From: Streptosporangiaceae bacterium
GTDB taxonomy: Bacteria; Actinomycetota; Actinomycetes; Streptosporangiales; Streptosporangiaceae
Direction of reading: 5' to 3'
NCBI GenBank assembly: GCA_030040475.1
Contig: JASHTQ010000379.1
Location: 1-16,595, forward strand
DNA length: 16,595 nt
Shown here: positions 7,617-14,246 of the stretch, piece after piece
Numbering within the stretch: the stretch's first letter is position 1
Layout of the letters: the number at the start of each line of letters is the position of its first letter
Position numbers and translations under genes: made by a program
Notes under the pieces: model-generated
What the model was told of the DNA's origin: nothing
What the model saw: the letters and a program-made list of their open reading frames with translations, nothing else
Database searches by the model: none

Positions 7617-8237
7617 ATGGCGCTGATCGAAATCGCTAATAGCTACAATTCCCGGGTGCCGGGCACGGCCGGCCGCGGGCGCTTCGCGCTGGTCGGCGAG
7701 CCGGTAGTGGCGGTGGATCTCATCAACACCGTCGCGGTGCCTGGCTCGGCGATCGGCGATGACCTGCTGTCGGCGGACGGCGGTGCGGAGGCTTGGTGGC
7801 GGCTGCAGGCAGGCCGCGTGCCCGACGGGGACCTGCCTGCCATCATGGCGTTGCGGCGGCTGCGCCGGGCACTGCGGGAGACGATCGAGGCGCTCGTGGA
7901 CGGTCGCCCGGCGCCGAATGCGGCGGTATCTGAGCTCAATTTCTTCACCCAATCGGCGCCGGCCAGCAGGCGACTGCGGCCGGCCGGGTCCGGGCTGCGG
8001 GTGGAGACGCACTGGCACCGTGAGCTCGGCGGGAACGCGCGGCTGGCGTTTATCGCGACCCAGGCGGCGGAGTTCCTTGCCGACCCGTCGCAGGTGAGCC
8101 GGCTGCGCCGGTGCGCGAACTCCGGGTGCTCGATGATCTTCATAGCCAGCAATCCCCGGCGGTCATGGTGCGCTCCCGGCGTATGCGGGAACCGGGTGCG
8201 CGTCGCCCGGCATCACCGTCGCGCGGGCGGGACCTGA
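7617..8237 (+). CDS. CGNR zinc finger domain-containing protein (ABATE domain)
   Basis: Protein of 206 aa from the chosen start. The N-terminal part (RFALVGEPVVAVDLINTV, 22-39) fits the ABATE domain, a putative stress-linked ligand-binding domain. The C-terminus (163-202) is the CGNR zinc finger: C166 and C171, then RRSWCAPGVCGNRVRVARHH with C185 and C190 as the second ligand pair. These proteins are thought to be DNA-binding transcription factors in actinobacteria. ATG 7617 has GAAG 5 nt upstream; an in-frame TTG at 7557 would add 20 residues. The usual Asp after the first Cys pair (FxD) is replaced here by IFIAS. The gene diverges from the SDR-LAL operon, and its last 75 nt overlap the LysR gene tail to tail. 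Confidence 0.87.
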   Translation: MALIEIANSYNSRVPGTAGRGRFALVGEPVVAVDLINTVAVPGSAIGDDLLSADGGAEAWWRLQAGRVPDGDLPAIMALRRLRRALRETIEALVDGRPAPNAAVSELNFFTQSAPASRRLRPAGSGLRVETHWHRELGGNARLAFIATQAAEFLADPSQVSRLRRCANSGCSMIFIASNPRRSWCAPGVCGNRVRVARHHRRAGGT

Positions 8238-8990
8238 CGGCCGTTCGGGCTGGGCGGCGTCCCGGGTAGCCGTCTCGGGCAGGCCGCGCCGTTTCAGGTC
8301 GGCGACGAACCGGCCGAGCAGGTCGTCGTGCGGCGCGGCGACGATGACGACGACGTCGCGCAGCTCGGGCGGATCCAGGGACCTGATCGTCGCGCCGGGC
8401 AGCGGGGTCAGCGCGGAGCACGGCACGATCGTCACCCCCATGCCGGCCGCGGCCAGCTGCGCGGCGGTGCGCGGGAACCCGGTGACCACCACGATCTCCT
8501 CCCGGCCGAGCACCTCGACGTGCTCATCGGTCCGGGTCGGCCGCGGCCCGACGGTGATGTCCGTTTCCCCGGCCAGCAGGACCTCCAGCATCCGATCCGC
8601 GCTGGTGTACTCCTTCAGGTCCAGGTCGACGTCGGGGAACCGGCGCCGCCAGGCCCGCAGCACCGGGACGAGCACCCAGGCCGTCATCGTCTCCGCGCAC
8701 GCGATCCGGATCCGGCCGCCGGCCCCGGCCGCCACCCGCCGGCCCGCCCGCACCGCCCGGTCCGCGGCGGCAAGCGCCACCCTGGCCTCGGCCGCGGCGG
8801 CCATCCCGGCCACGGTTGGCCTGATGCCCCGCGGCAGCCGCTCGATCACCGGGGTGCCCAGCTCCCGCTCCAGCGCCGCGATCTGATGCGACAGGGCCGG
8901 CTGCGACAGGTGCAGCACCGCCGCCGCCTGCGTCAGCGACCCCTGCTCCACGATCGTGACCAGGCACTCAAGCGCCCTCATAGAAGTCAT
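8163..8990 (-). CDS. LysR family transcriptional regulator with shortened effector domain
   Basis: Protein of 275 aa. The N-terminal winged helix is typical (ALECLVTIVEQGSLTQAAAV, LSQPALSHQIAALERELG, residues 6-45). The first half of the effector domain is present (RIRIACAETMTAWVLVP to ADRMLEVLLAGETDITVGP). After EEIVVV (164-169) the chain goes almost directly to TAAQLAAAGMGVTIVP (175-190). In normal LysR proteins about 55-70 residues lie between these blocks, forming most of subdomain II, so an in-frame internal deletion is likely. Residues from ~238 on are a low-complexity extension overlapping the CGNR gene. ATG 8990 has AGGA with an 8-nt spacer. DNA binding may persist; ligand response is doubtful. 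Confidence 0.85.
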   Translation of the reverse strand: MTSMRALECLVTIVEQGSLTQAAAVLHLSQPALSHQIAALERELGTPVIERLPRGIRPTVAGMAAAAEARVALAAADRAVRAGRRVAAGAGGRIRIACAETMTAWVLVPVLRAWRRRFPDVDLDLKEYTSADRMLEVLLAGETDITVGPRPTRTDEHVEVLGREEIVVVTGFPRTAAQLAAAGMGVTIVPCSALTPLPGATIRSLDPPELRDVVVIVAAPHDDLLGRFVADLKRRGLPETATRDAAQPERPSGPARATVMPGDAHPVPAYAGSAP

Positions 8991-9112
8991 CGCGGCGATC
9001 CTGTCCCTCGCGTGCTGCGAGCTTCCCTGCGACGGTCATTCGCCTCCACCTTCGTACCCCACCGGGTGAAGCCGCTTCGCACGATCAGGAGGATTCGCGG
9101 CCGGCCATCTGG

Positions 9113-9343
9113 TCAGTGCGGCGGCAGCCGACGGACTTCGAGCAGCTCAAGCCCGAGGGCATCGATCTCGGCGAGCACGCCGTGCAGCGCGGCCCGGTCC
9201 GGCAGCGCCCCGACGAGCACGGTGTCCTCGCCGCGCTGCTGCGCCCGCAGGGCGGGGAACGCCGAGCGCATCATCTCGCCGAGATGACCGCGCACCCAGA
9301 TCTCGTACCGCCGCGGCTGCGATCCGCCGACTGCGCCCGTCAC
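9113..9343 (-). CDS. Small conserved-looking protein of unknown function
   Basis: A 76-aa protein with a compact pattern: RRYEIWVRGHLGEMMRSAFP (11-30), a central ED-TVLVGALPD strand-turn, and AALHGVLAEIDALGLELLEV (51-70) before RRLP. The alternation suggests a small alpha/beta fold. I recall similar short proteins in actinomycetes, but no assigned function. Start: GTG 9343 overlaps the stop of a 6-codon reading frame (ATG 9360, MRPVTT) as GTGA. That leader has a strong AGGAGG site 9 nt upstream, while the GTG has none of its own, so coupling is likely. A longer in-frame opening to 9499 lacks protein-like sequence. It lies between the damaged LysR and LAL genes. Confidence 0.72.
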   Translation of the reverse strand: MTGAVGGSQPRRYEIWVRGHLGEMMRSAFPALRAQQRGEDTVLVGALPDRAALHGVLAEIDALGLELLEVRRLPPH

Positions 9344-9360
9344 GTGGTCACCGGCCTCAT
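9340..9360 (-). promoter_or_regulatory. Six-codon leader ORF with strong Shine-Dalgarno site
   Basis: AGGAGG followed by 9 nt and ATG at 9360 starts a reading frame of only six residues (MRPVTT), whose TGA shares bases with the GTG start of the 76-aa gene (GTGA). This looks like a translational-coupling leader that loads ribosomes for the downstream GTG. A sequencing or real frameshift joining the two frames is the alternative. Confidence 0.5.
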
Positions 9361-9506
9361 GGCGAAATTCCTCCTGCCCCCGCGAGATCCTGACACGAGC
9401 CTCGGCGCCGGCCGGGTGAGCGGCCAACGCACGATTCGGATGATTCCCGTGCGCGTGCTGTTCGCCAGCGCCGCGCCCCCTCTCCCTCCGCTGCGCCATC
9501 GGCAGG

Positions 9507-9552
9507 ATCGTGGGTCAGAACTTCCCCCATGAGGGCAGTAAAGACCCACGAT
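9507..9552. repeat. 46-nt inverted repeat with perfect 10-bp arms
   Basis: ATCGTGGGTC (9507-9516) and GACCCACGAT (9543-9552) are perfect complements around a 26-nt loop. It starts 18 nt after the old LAL stop codon (9571-9573), so it may be that gene's terminator. The long loop and missing T-run are also compatible with an IS-end or MITE-like scar. I cannot tell which. Confidence 0.55.
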
Positions 9553-10099
9553 GATGAAAACACGTTCGGGTTACCCCGGCGGGCGGCGGGGTGCGGACGG
9601 GGCGAGCAGGCCGAGCGCGCGGGCGCGGCGCCGCGGCCGAACCCAGCTCCTGCAGGTCGTCGATCACCAGCCAGAGCCGCTCCGCCAGCGGCGCCAGGTC
9701 CTTAAGCAGCCGCTCCACGATCGTCCACCCGTCCAGGTCCGGCGCCGCCGTCAACGCGCGCACCAGCGCAGACCCCGCCGAGGTCTGGCGCAGCGCGTCC
9801 AGCACCGACAGCCAGAACCGCTGCGGATCCCGCTCGTCCTGACCGACCGGCACCCACGCGACGCGGCCTGCCAGGCCAGCGTCGGCAATCCAGGACCGCA
9901 GCAGCACGGTCTTGCCGCTGCCCGGCGGCGCCGACACCACCGTCACCCGCGCCGCCCCGTCCAGCCGCTCGCACAGCGCCACCACCGCCGCCCGGGCGGC
10001 GCGGCGGCCGGCCATCGGGTGCACCGCGACCCTGTCCTGGGCGAAGGTGTGCGTCGCGTCGCCAGCGACCTTCGAGTAGTCAGGCTGCATTGTCCGCAT
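9515..10099 (-). pseudogene. LAL-type LuxR regulator remnant: N-terminal ATPase and C-terminal tail only
   Basis: The frame from about ATG 10099 encodes the start of a MalT/LAL-type regulator: MQPDYSK..., a VHPMAG-led segment, Walker A APPGSGKT, and a Walker B-like RLWLVIDDLQELG. Family members run 850-950 aa, but here homology stops after ~160 residues. Directly after it, in another frame, the DNA reads RARALGLLAPSAPRRPPG then TAA (9571-9573), which matches the usual extreme C-terminus of such regulators just behind the LuxR helix-turn-helix. So the middle, about 2 kb, appears deleted with both ends kept, and the junction (about 9620-9640) breaks the frame. The surviving frame ends in unrelated sequence at 9515. 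An upstream ATG at 10150 lacks a ribosome site. Any product would lack DNA binding. Confidence 0.8.
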
Positions 10100-10206
10100 C
10101 ACCCAGATGAGCGATGTGCCCGCAAGCCCCGGGCTGGAGCTGCCGACCATGCCGGCCGGAACCTAGCAGCAGACTACACGTGCTCCCGCCGCCGCAGGAG
10201 GCAGCG

Positions 10207-10500
10207 TTACTTGGCGGGCCGCGGTATCTGCTGGACGGTGAACCCCAGCCCGCCGAGAACCCTCACCGCGCCGGACTTGCCGCCCTCGAAATCACCGGAG
10301 GCGAGCCGCTGGCCGGTGGCGAACTCGTACGCCGTGCCCAAGATCGCCTTCGGCGGGTAGCGCCGCTCCTGCCAGACCAGCTCGTAAGTGGTGGTAGGGG
10401 CGAACCCGTGCGCGGCAAAGAACGCCTTCGCCCCGAGCCGGTCGTACTCCTGTATCGCCCGCTCCACCTCGGCACGACTCACCCGATCCCATGCCACCAT
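10207..10500 (-). CDS. Stand-alone ScoMcrA N-terminal head-like domain protein
   Basis: A 97-aa protein matching, by recall, the N-terminal head domain of the Streptomyces coelicolor type IV restriction enzyme ScoMcrA: SRAEVERAIQEYDRLGAKAF (8-27), then TTTYELVWQERRYPPKAILG (36-55) and a SGDFEGGKSGAVRVLGGLGF stretch (68-87). In ScoMcrA this sits before domains that recognise modified or phosphorothioated DNA and an HNH nuclease; none of those are encoded here. ATG 10500 has GGAGG with an 8-nt spacer, so expression looks intact. It may be a normal single-domain protein or a truncated McrA. The diverged 34-nt repeat lies 54-87 nt upstream. No function is claimed. Confidence 0.78.
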   Translation of the reverse strand: MVAWDRVSRAEVERAIQEYDRLGAKAFFAAHGFAPTTTYELVWQERRYPPKAILGTAYEFATGQRLASGDFEGGKSGAVRVLGGLGFTVQQIPRPAK

Positions 10501-10553
10501 CTGCGCAACCTCCCAGCCAGCGCCCTGACACTACCCAGCAGGTAACCTTCGCC

Positions 10554-10587
10554 GCCGCAACCCGGCCGCGCATCGTCAGATCTGCTA
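10554..10587 (-). repeat. Diverged repeat, copy 2 (upstream of McrA-head gene)
   Basis: Partner of 3859-3892, with 30 of 34 positions identical and the same orientation and nearly the same distance to a minus-strand start (54-87 nt upstream of ATG 10500). Its core contains the palindrome CAGATCTG, which is imperfect in the other copies. Conservation across two unrelated genes points to a shared regulatory site or a short dispersed element. Confidence 0.55.
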
Positions 10588-10619
10588 TTGCTACCGGACC
10601 CGAAACCAGCTCGTTGCGC

Positions 10620-10884
10620 TCACGTGGGCGGTGCGCTGGGAAGGTAGGTCCAAGCCCGGGCTCTGGTGTGCTTGACCTGGACTCTGATCGGCTGGAAGAG
10701 GGCAGGGCTTACCAGGCTGGGATGGCGGGAGACGATATTGCGGTAAACGGATGTCGTCATCACGATGCGGGCGGGTGAAGCCGACGATGTCGACCGCGAA
10801 CAAGGCGCATACCTGCCCGTCAGTCGGCGGGTTAAGGGTCCTGCTGAGTTCTTGTGCGGGCAGTTGCGCTGGGACTATAGGCAT
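10620..10884 (-). pseudogene. Nucleotide-cyclase-like gene with internal deletion and frameshift
   Basis: From ATG 10884 the frame reads ...VCALFAVDIVGFTRPHRDDD, like the first strand of class III cyclase-type domains (FADIVGFT) in a common actinobacterial protein group. Just after this, a different frame reads VYRNIVSRHPSLVSP, FQPIRVQVKHTRARAWTYLP and then SAPPT with TGA at 10620-10622, which I recognise as the C-terminal tail of the same group. The intervening ~150 residues, including most of the cyclase-like core, are missing. The junction is near 10748-10765 and shifts the frame by one. Without the shift the upstream frame runs on in unrelated residues to about 10591. Almost certainly non-functional. 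Confidence 0.75.
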
Positions 10885-11258
10885 AACTCTCACCAGATAT
10901 CGATCTTCACTACAACTCCCGGTCCGGAACGGGCTCCGCTTGGCGATGGCCCCGCCGACTGTCACGACGTACCCACCCCATTGGATTTGCCCAGTTCTCG
11001 GACTATTCATGCGCCTCGGTGAGCGTCATTCTGAGCGTCTCATGTGAGATAGAGAAGCTCAGCACATATTTCAAATCATGACGACACAAAATATTACCTG
11101 ATAGGTGTTCCGTAGTTTGTTCGGCCATGTTCAATTCAAAGCTCGATGCAAGTTGCATACCTGGTTGCGCCGCAACGCAGAGGCAGATTGGATCCCAACT
11201 GTGTCGCCATGGGCTGGCCAAGGGCAGCGGCTGCAGGGCCGGGATGCCAGGAATGCAG
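10885..11258. other. Intergenic region without a recognisable gene
   Basis: About 370 nt between the cyclase remnant and the DUF397 terminator. The part around 11040-11140 is markedly richer in A+T than the rest of the window. Frames open here on both strands, for example an 88-codon minus frame at 11003-11269, have unnatural composition, no ribosome site and no family resemblance. A short palindrome GTTGC-GCC-GCAAC lies near 11163. I see no RNA gene. Confidence 0.5.
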
Positions 11259-11288
11259 AAGGCCGCCACCCCCAGGGGCGGCGGCCTT
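11259..11288 (-). terminator. Hairpin terminator of the XRE-DUF397 operon
   Basis: AAGGCCGCC (11259-11267) and GGCGGCCTT (11280-11288) form a perfect 9-bp stem with a 12-nt loop that can pair further through its C- and G-runs. It starts 12 nt after the DUF397 stop (11300). There is no long T-run, which is common for actinobacterial terminators. Confidence 0.8.
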
Positions 11289-11299
11289 GCACGTGCGGA

Positions 11300-11533
11300 T
11301 CAACTGTCACGGAATGGCGATGTCCCGAGTCCTGCTACAAAGGAGGTCCAGGCTGCTGGCTCGAAACGCAGTACAGGGCCGGCTACAGCCTTGCTGTCGC
11401 GAACACCGATCCGTCCGCTCGCCAGACGAGCGGTCTGCACACAGTGCCCGTTACTCATGCTGTGCGAGCTGGTGCGCCAGGCGCCAAGATGGCCCTCATC
11501 CTGGTTGTCTCGCATCGGGATCTTATTACCCAT
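11300..11533 (-). CDS. DUF397 domain-containing protein (Scr2-like partner)
   Basis: A 77-aa protein with the DUF397 pattern at residues 19-68: WRTSSHSMSNGHCVQTA, then RIGVRDSKAVAGPVLRFEP and AAWTSFVAGL. DUF397 proteins are nearly always encoded next to an XRE/DUF5753 regulator in actinomycetes and have been proposed to act as the small partner of a toxin-antitoxin-like or developmental pair. ATG 11533 has GGAGGG with a 6-nt spacer. It follows the XRE gene by 85 nt on the same strand and is closed by a strong hairpin 12 nt after the stop. The first ~15 residues are variable. Confidence 0.9.
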   Translation of the reverse strand: MGNKIPMRDNQDEGHLGAWRTSSHSMSNGHCVQTARLASGRIGVRDSKAVAGPVLRFEPAAWTSFVAGLGTSPFRDS

Positions 11534-11618
11534 TTATGACCCTCCGGACGATTGCGACAAAAGGGTTGCCGCATTTCATAATGATTAGTCAGCGCCGCAA
11601 ACGGCATGGTTGTTCATC

Positions 11619-12485
11619 CTACATCTCAGTAGCAGTTGTCACGATCAAATCGTGGCTATCTTTTGTTGACAGCGACTCGGCAGCCAGGTGCTCGAAGGCG
11701 AGACGGAACTGGTAAGTATCCGTGTCGCCCTCTACATATAGCTCGTTGCTAAGGTGTTCCAGGCTGACTACGTCATGTAGGGTCGTCTCGTGAGCCCTGC
11801 CGAACCGCAAAATGGCAAAAGAGTCCACTGCGAGCCCATGGTTCCTTTTAAGCGGTACGACCCGAATCGCCACATTTGGCAGCCCGGAAAGCTCGGCTAG
11901 TCGTAGTAGCTGTGCGTGCATCACTGATCGGCTGCCGCGCTGCCGAAGCAAGACGGACTCGTCCATAAGAACCTTGTATTCCAGCGGCTCGTCACGGATA
12001 AGGAGCTGCTGGCGGACGAGGCGCGTCTCCAGGCGCCGCTGGATTGCCCTGGGCGAGATGGTGGCCACCTCGTTATAACCAGAAAGTATCTCCCGCGCGT
12101 ACTGCTCGGTTTGCAGTAGCCCCGGGACCACGTTGATCTGCCACTCCAGGATGGACGTGGCCTCGGCCTCCAAACTGATGAACGCTAGGTGCCCTTCGGT
12201 CAAGACGTCGGAGTATGCCTCCCACCACCCCTTCTGGGTGGCTTCCTCGGCGAGCGCGAGCAACTGCTCGCGCTGACTGCCCTGGACTGCGTAGAACTCA
12301 AGGAGCCTCGCCACGTCATCGGGCTTCAGGCCGCCCTGCGCCAATTCGTACCTGCTGATCTTGGCCTTTGACCAGCCAAGGGACCTTCCGACATCCTCGG
12401 CAGTTTTCCCCGCGTTGCTGCGGAGACGGCGAAGCTCAGCGGCAAGACGCCGTCGCCGGACCGCTGGGCTGCCGGAGTTGGGCAT
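11619..12485 (-). CDS. XRE family helix-turn-helix regulator with DUF5753 (Scr1-type)
   Basis: Protein of 288 aa. The N-terminal XRE helix-turn-helix spans about 14-66 (LAAELRRLRSNAGKTAEDVG, SLGWSKAKISRYE). A DUF5753 effector domain follows from about 87 to 280, starting GWWEAYSDVL and containing EWQINVVPGLLQTEQYA (114-130). This is the Scr1 family of actinobacterial antitoxin-like regulators, which also includes developmental regulators paired with DUF397 proteins. ATG 12485 has GGAG with a 7-nt spacer. The gene is somewhat less GC-rich than the catabolic genes to its left and right, consistent with an accessory, mobile gene pair. Autoregulation from the upstream region 12486-12600 is likely by family analogy. 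Confidence 0.93.
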   Translation of the reverse strand: MPNSGSPAVRRRRLAAELRRLRSNAGKTAEDVGRSLGWSKAKISRYELAQGGLKPDDVARLLEFYAVQGSQREQLLALAEEATQKGWWEAYSDVLTEGHLAFISLEAEATSILEWQINVVPGLLQTEQYAREILSGYNEVATISPRAIQRRLETRLVRQQLLIRDEPLEYKVLMDESVLLRQRGSRSVMHAQLLRLAELSGLPNVAIRVVPLKRNHGLAVDSFAILRFGRAHETTLHDVVSLEHLSNELYVEGDTDTYQFRLAFEHLAAESLSTKDSHDLIVTTATEM

Positions 12486-12708
12486 CTAGTCACTCCGTTG
12501 GTTCGGGTGAATCGCGGGACAAGTGTGCCATATGGGGGACTCCTGGGCCGATGACATGCCGCCACGTATACGAGATGCACACCTCGACTCTTGACGAGAG
12601 TCTCAGCGGGTCGGCCTCCGTGCAACTGGCCACGACGGCTAGCGTGCCCGCGGCCATGTTGAATTTCATCGTCGGATGCGGGATCAATAATCCGAACTAT
12701 AATCTAAA
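12486..12708. promoter_or_regulatory. Upstream region of the XRE-DUF397 pair, A+T-rich
   Basis: About 220 nt between the XRE start and the DUF445 stop. It should hold the XRE promoter. A perfect 6-bp inverted repeat, GACTCT-TGACG-AGAGTC (12586-12602), is a candidate operator 101-117 nt upstream of the XRE start. The right end (12680-12711) is strikingly A+T-rich and includes TATAAT at 12698-12703 with no matching -35 box. A plus-strand frame (ATG 12551 or 12575 to TAG 12712, 53 or 45 aa) fills most of it; support for coding is weak. Confidence 0.4.
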
Positions 12709-13998
12709 TTAGGCCAGGGCCATGACGATTGCGTGCAGGGCTAGGCCGACGCTGGCGCCTACTACGGTGCCGTTGATCCGGATGAACTGGAGGTCGCGGC
12801 CGAGCAGGAGCTCCAGCTGGCTGGAGGTCTGCGAGGCGTCCCAGCGCTCGATGGTGCCGGTGACCAGGTCGGCAAGCTCGTCGTGGAACTGGTCGGCGAC
12901 CGACCTGGCGCCGGACTCGATCATGCGCTCGAGGCCGTCCTGCAGGCCGGCGTCCGAGCCGAGGCGGCGGCCGGCCGCGGCGAGCAGGCCGGCGAGCCGG
13001 CGGCGCAGCTCGGAGTCCGGGTCGGCCGCCTGGGTGCGCAGGGTTTCCTTGGCCTTCTGCCACAGCGACGAGGACCAGTCCCGCAGGCCCGCGCTGCCGA
13101 GGACCTCGCGCTTGAGGCGCTCGCCGCGCTCGCGCAGGTCCGGGTCCGTCTCCAGGCGGTCGGGGAGCCCGGCGATCCACGCGTCGAACTGGCGCCGGGT
13201 GCCGTCGTGCGGATCGGCCGCCATCGCGACCAGCCGCTGGCGCAGGCGGCCGTACAGGCGGTCGAAGATCCGCCGGTACACCGCGTCCGGCACCCACCGG
13301 GGGGCCTCGGTCTCGAACAGGTCGCGGAGCTCCTCCTTATGCTGCTCGAGATAGCGGTCGGCGGCGGACACGATGGAGTTGAACAGCTCGGCGTGGTGGC
13401 CACCGGCGATGACCACCCGCAGCGCCCGGCCCGCCAGCGGCGCCACCTCGACGGCGTCGATGGCCCTGGTCAGCTCGGCGGTGAGCACCCGCTGGACGTC
13501 CTCGTCGCGCAGCGCCTCGGCCACGGTGACCACCAGGTCGGCGGCGCGGCCGGCGAACCTGGCGGCGTTGGCCTGATCGGCCAGCCAGGCGGCCAGCCGG
13601 GGCACCAGCCTGGCGGCGCGGATCCGCTCGGCAAGCACGTCGGCGTTCAGGAAGTTCTCCTGGACGAACTGGCCAAGCGTGCCCGCGAACTGATCCTTGC
13701 GCTCGACGATCAGCGCGGTGTGCGGTATCGGCAGGCCGAGGGGCCGACGGAACAGGGCGGTCACCGCGAACCAGTCCGCGACGCCACCGACCATGGCCGC
13801 CTCGGCGCCCGCCTGCACGTAGCCGAGGAAGGTCCCGTGCGCTCCCGCCACGGTCACCGCCACGAACAGGACGGTTACCGCCGCGAGCAGGGCGGTGGCC
13901 CGCCGCCGGGCCGCGGCCAGCCGGCGCGTGCGCAGCTCCACCGACTCGCGCTCGTGCGCGGATACCGGCGCGGCCGGCATCGTGGCCGTCTGGTCCAT
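12709..13998 (-). CDS. DUF445 family membrane protein
   Basis: Protein of 429 aa, the usual length for DUF445 (YjiN-like) proteins. A hydrophobic helix at about 36-54 (LLAAVTVLFVAVTV) is followed by the family signature GYVQAGAEAAMVGGVADWFA and VTALFRRPLGLPIPHTALI (59-97). Long charged alpha-helical repeats then run to a second hydrophobic segment at the extreme C-terminus (VVGASVGLALHAIVMALA), giving two membrane anchors around a large soluble part. The function of the family is not established. ATG 13998 is preceded by a GGGGGG ribosome site with a 7-nt spacer. The TAA stop overlaps the end of a doubtful plus-strand small frame. It is divergent from the Gfo/Idh operon, with 290 nt between them. 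Confidence 0.92.
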   Translation of the reverse strand: MDQTATMPAAPVSAHERESVELRTRRLAAARRRATALLAAVTVLFVAVTVAGAHGTFLGYVQAGAEAAMVGGVADWFAVTALFRRPLGLPIPHTALIVERKDQFAGTLGQFVQENFLNADVLAERIRAARLVPRLAAWLADQANAARFAGRAADLVVTVAEALRDEDVQRVLTAELTRAIDAVEVAPLAGRALRVVIAGGHHAELFNSIVSAADRYLEQHKEELRDLFETEAPRWVPDAVYRRIFDRLYGRLRQRLVAMAADPHDGTRRQFDAWIAGLPDRLETDPDLRERGERLKREVLGSAGLRDWSSSLWQKAKETLRTQAADPDSELRRRLAGLLAAAGRRLGSDAGLQDGLERMIESGARSVADQFHDELADLVTGTIERWDASQTSSQLELLLGRDLQFIRINGTVVGASVGLALHAIVMALA

Positions 13999-14146
13999 CT
14001 GGTAACCCCCCGTCAGTCCGTGGCGCGAGGCGGCGATCCGCGACCGCGTCGGCCGGGTGATCCGATCAGCAGGTCAGCTCAGTCTCGCAGGAGCCGCGAA
14101 TGTACGCCCGGCTGGGGCGGGCCGGCGTGGAAGTGATACCACCGCT

Positions 14147-14179
14147 CGTTCGGAATAAAAAAAGACAGTATGCCGAACG
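14147..14179. promoter_or_regulatory. Inverted repeat upstream of the Gfo/Idh operon
   Basis: CGTTCGG (14147-14153) and CCGAACG (14173-14179) are perfect 7-nt complements around a 19-nt A-rich spacer that contains a run of seven A. The left arm sits in TTCGGAA, the same half-site found in the 17-bp palindrome downstream. It could be an upstream binding site for the same regulator, or a weak terminator-like structure. Confidence 0.4.
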
Positions 14180-14246
14180 GGAGGTGGGGTTACGGTCCCG
14201 CACGGTGCGTGGAGAGAGGGCGTACACTCACAAACAGCCGCAAAAT

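Noticed and set aside
7541..7636. 31-codon frame overlapping the CGNR start
   Set aside because: No ribosome site and no conserved pattern; more likely part of the leader region.
11003..11269. 88-codon minus-strand frame in the A+T-rich intergenic region
   Set aside because: No ribosome site, no recognisable motif, and it crosses the DUF397 terminator hairpin.
11320..11360. Apparent ribosome site AAAGGAGGT near 11339 on the plus strand
   Set aside because: No ATG or GTG follows at a suitable distance and it lies inside the antisense DUF397 gene.
12883..14136. Plus-strand open frame opposite DUF445
   Set aside because: Shadow frame of a gene with clear DUF445 signature and membrane segments; composition is not protein-like.
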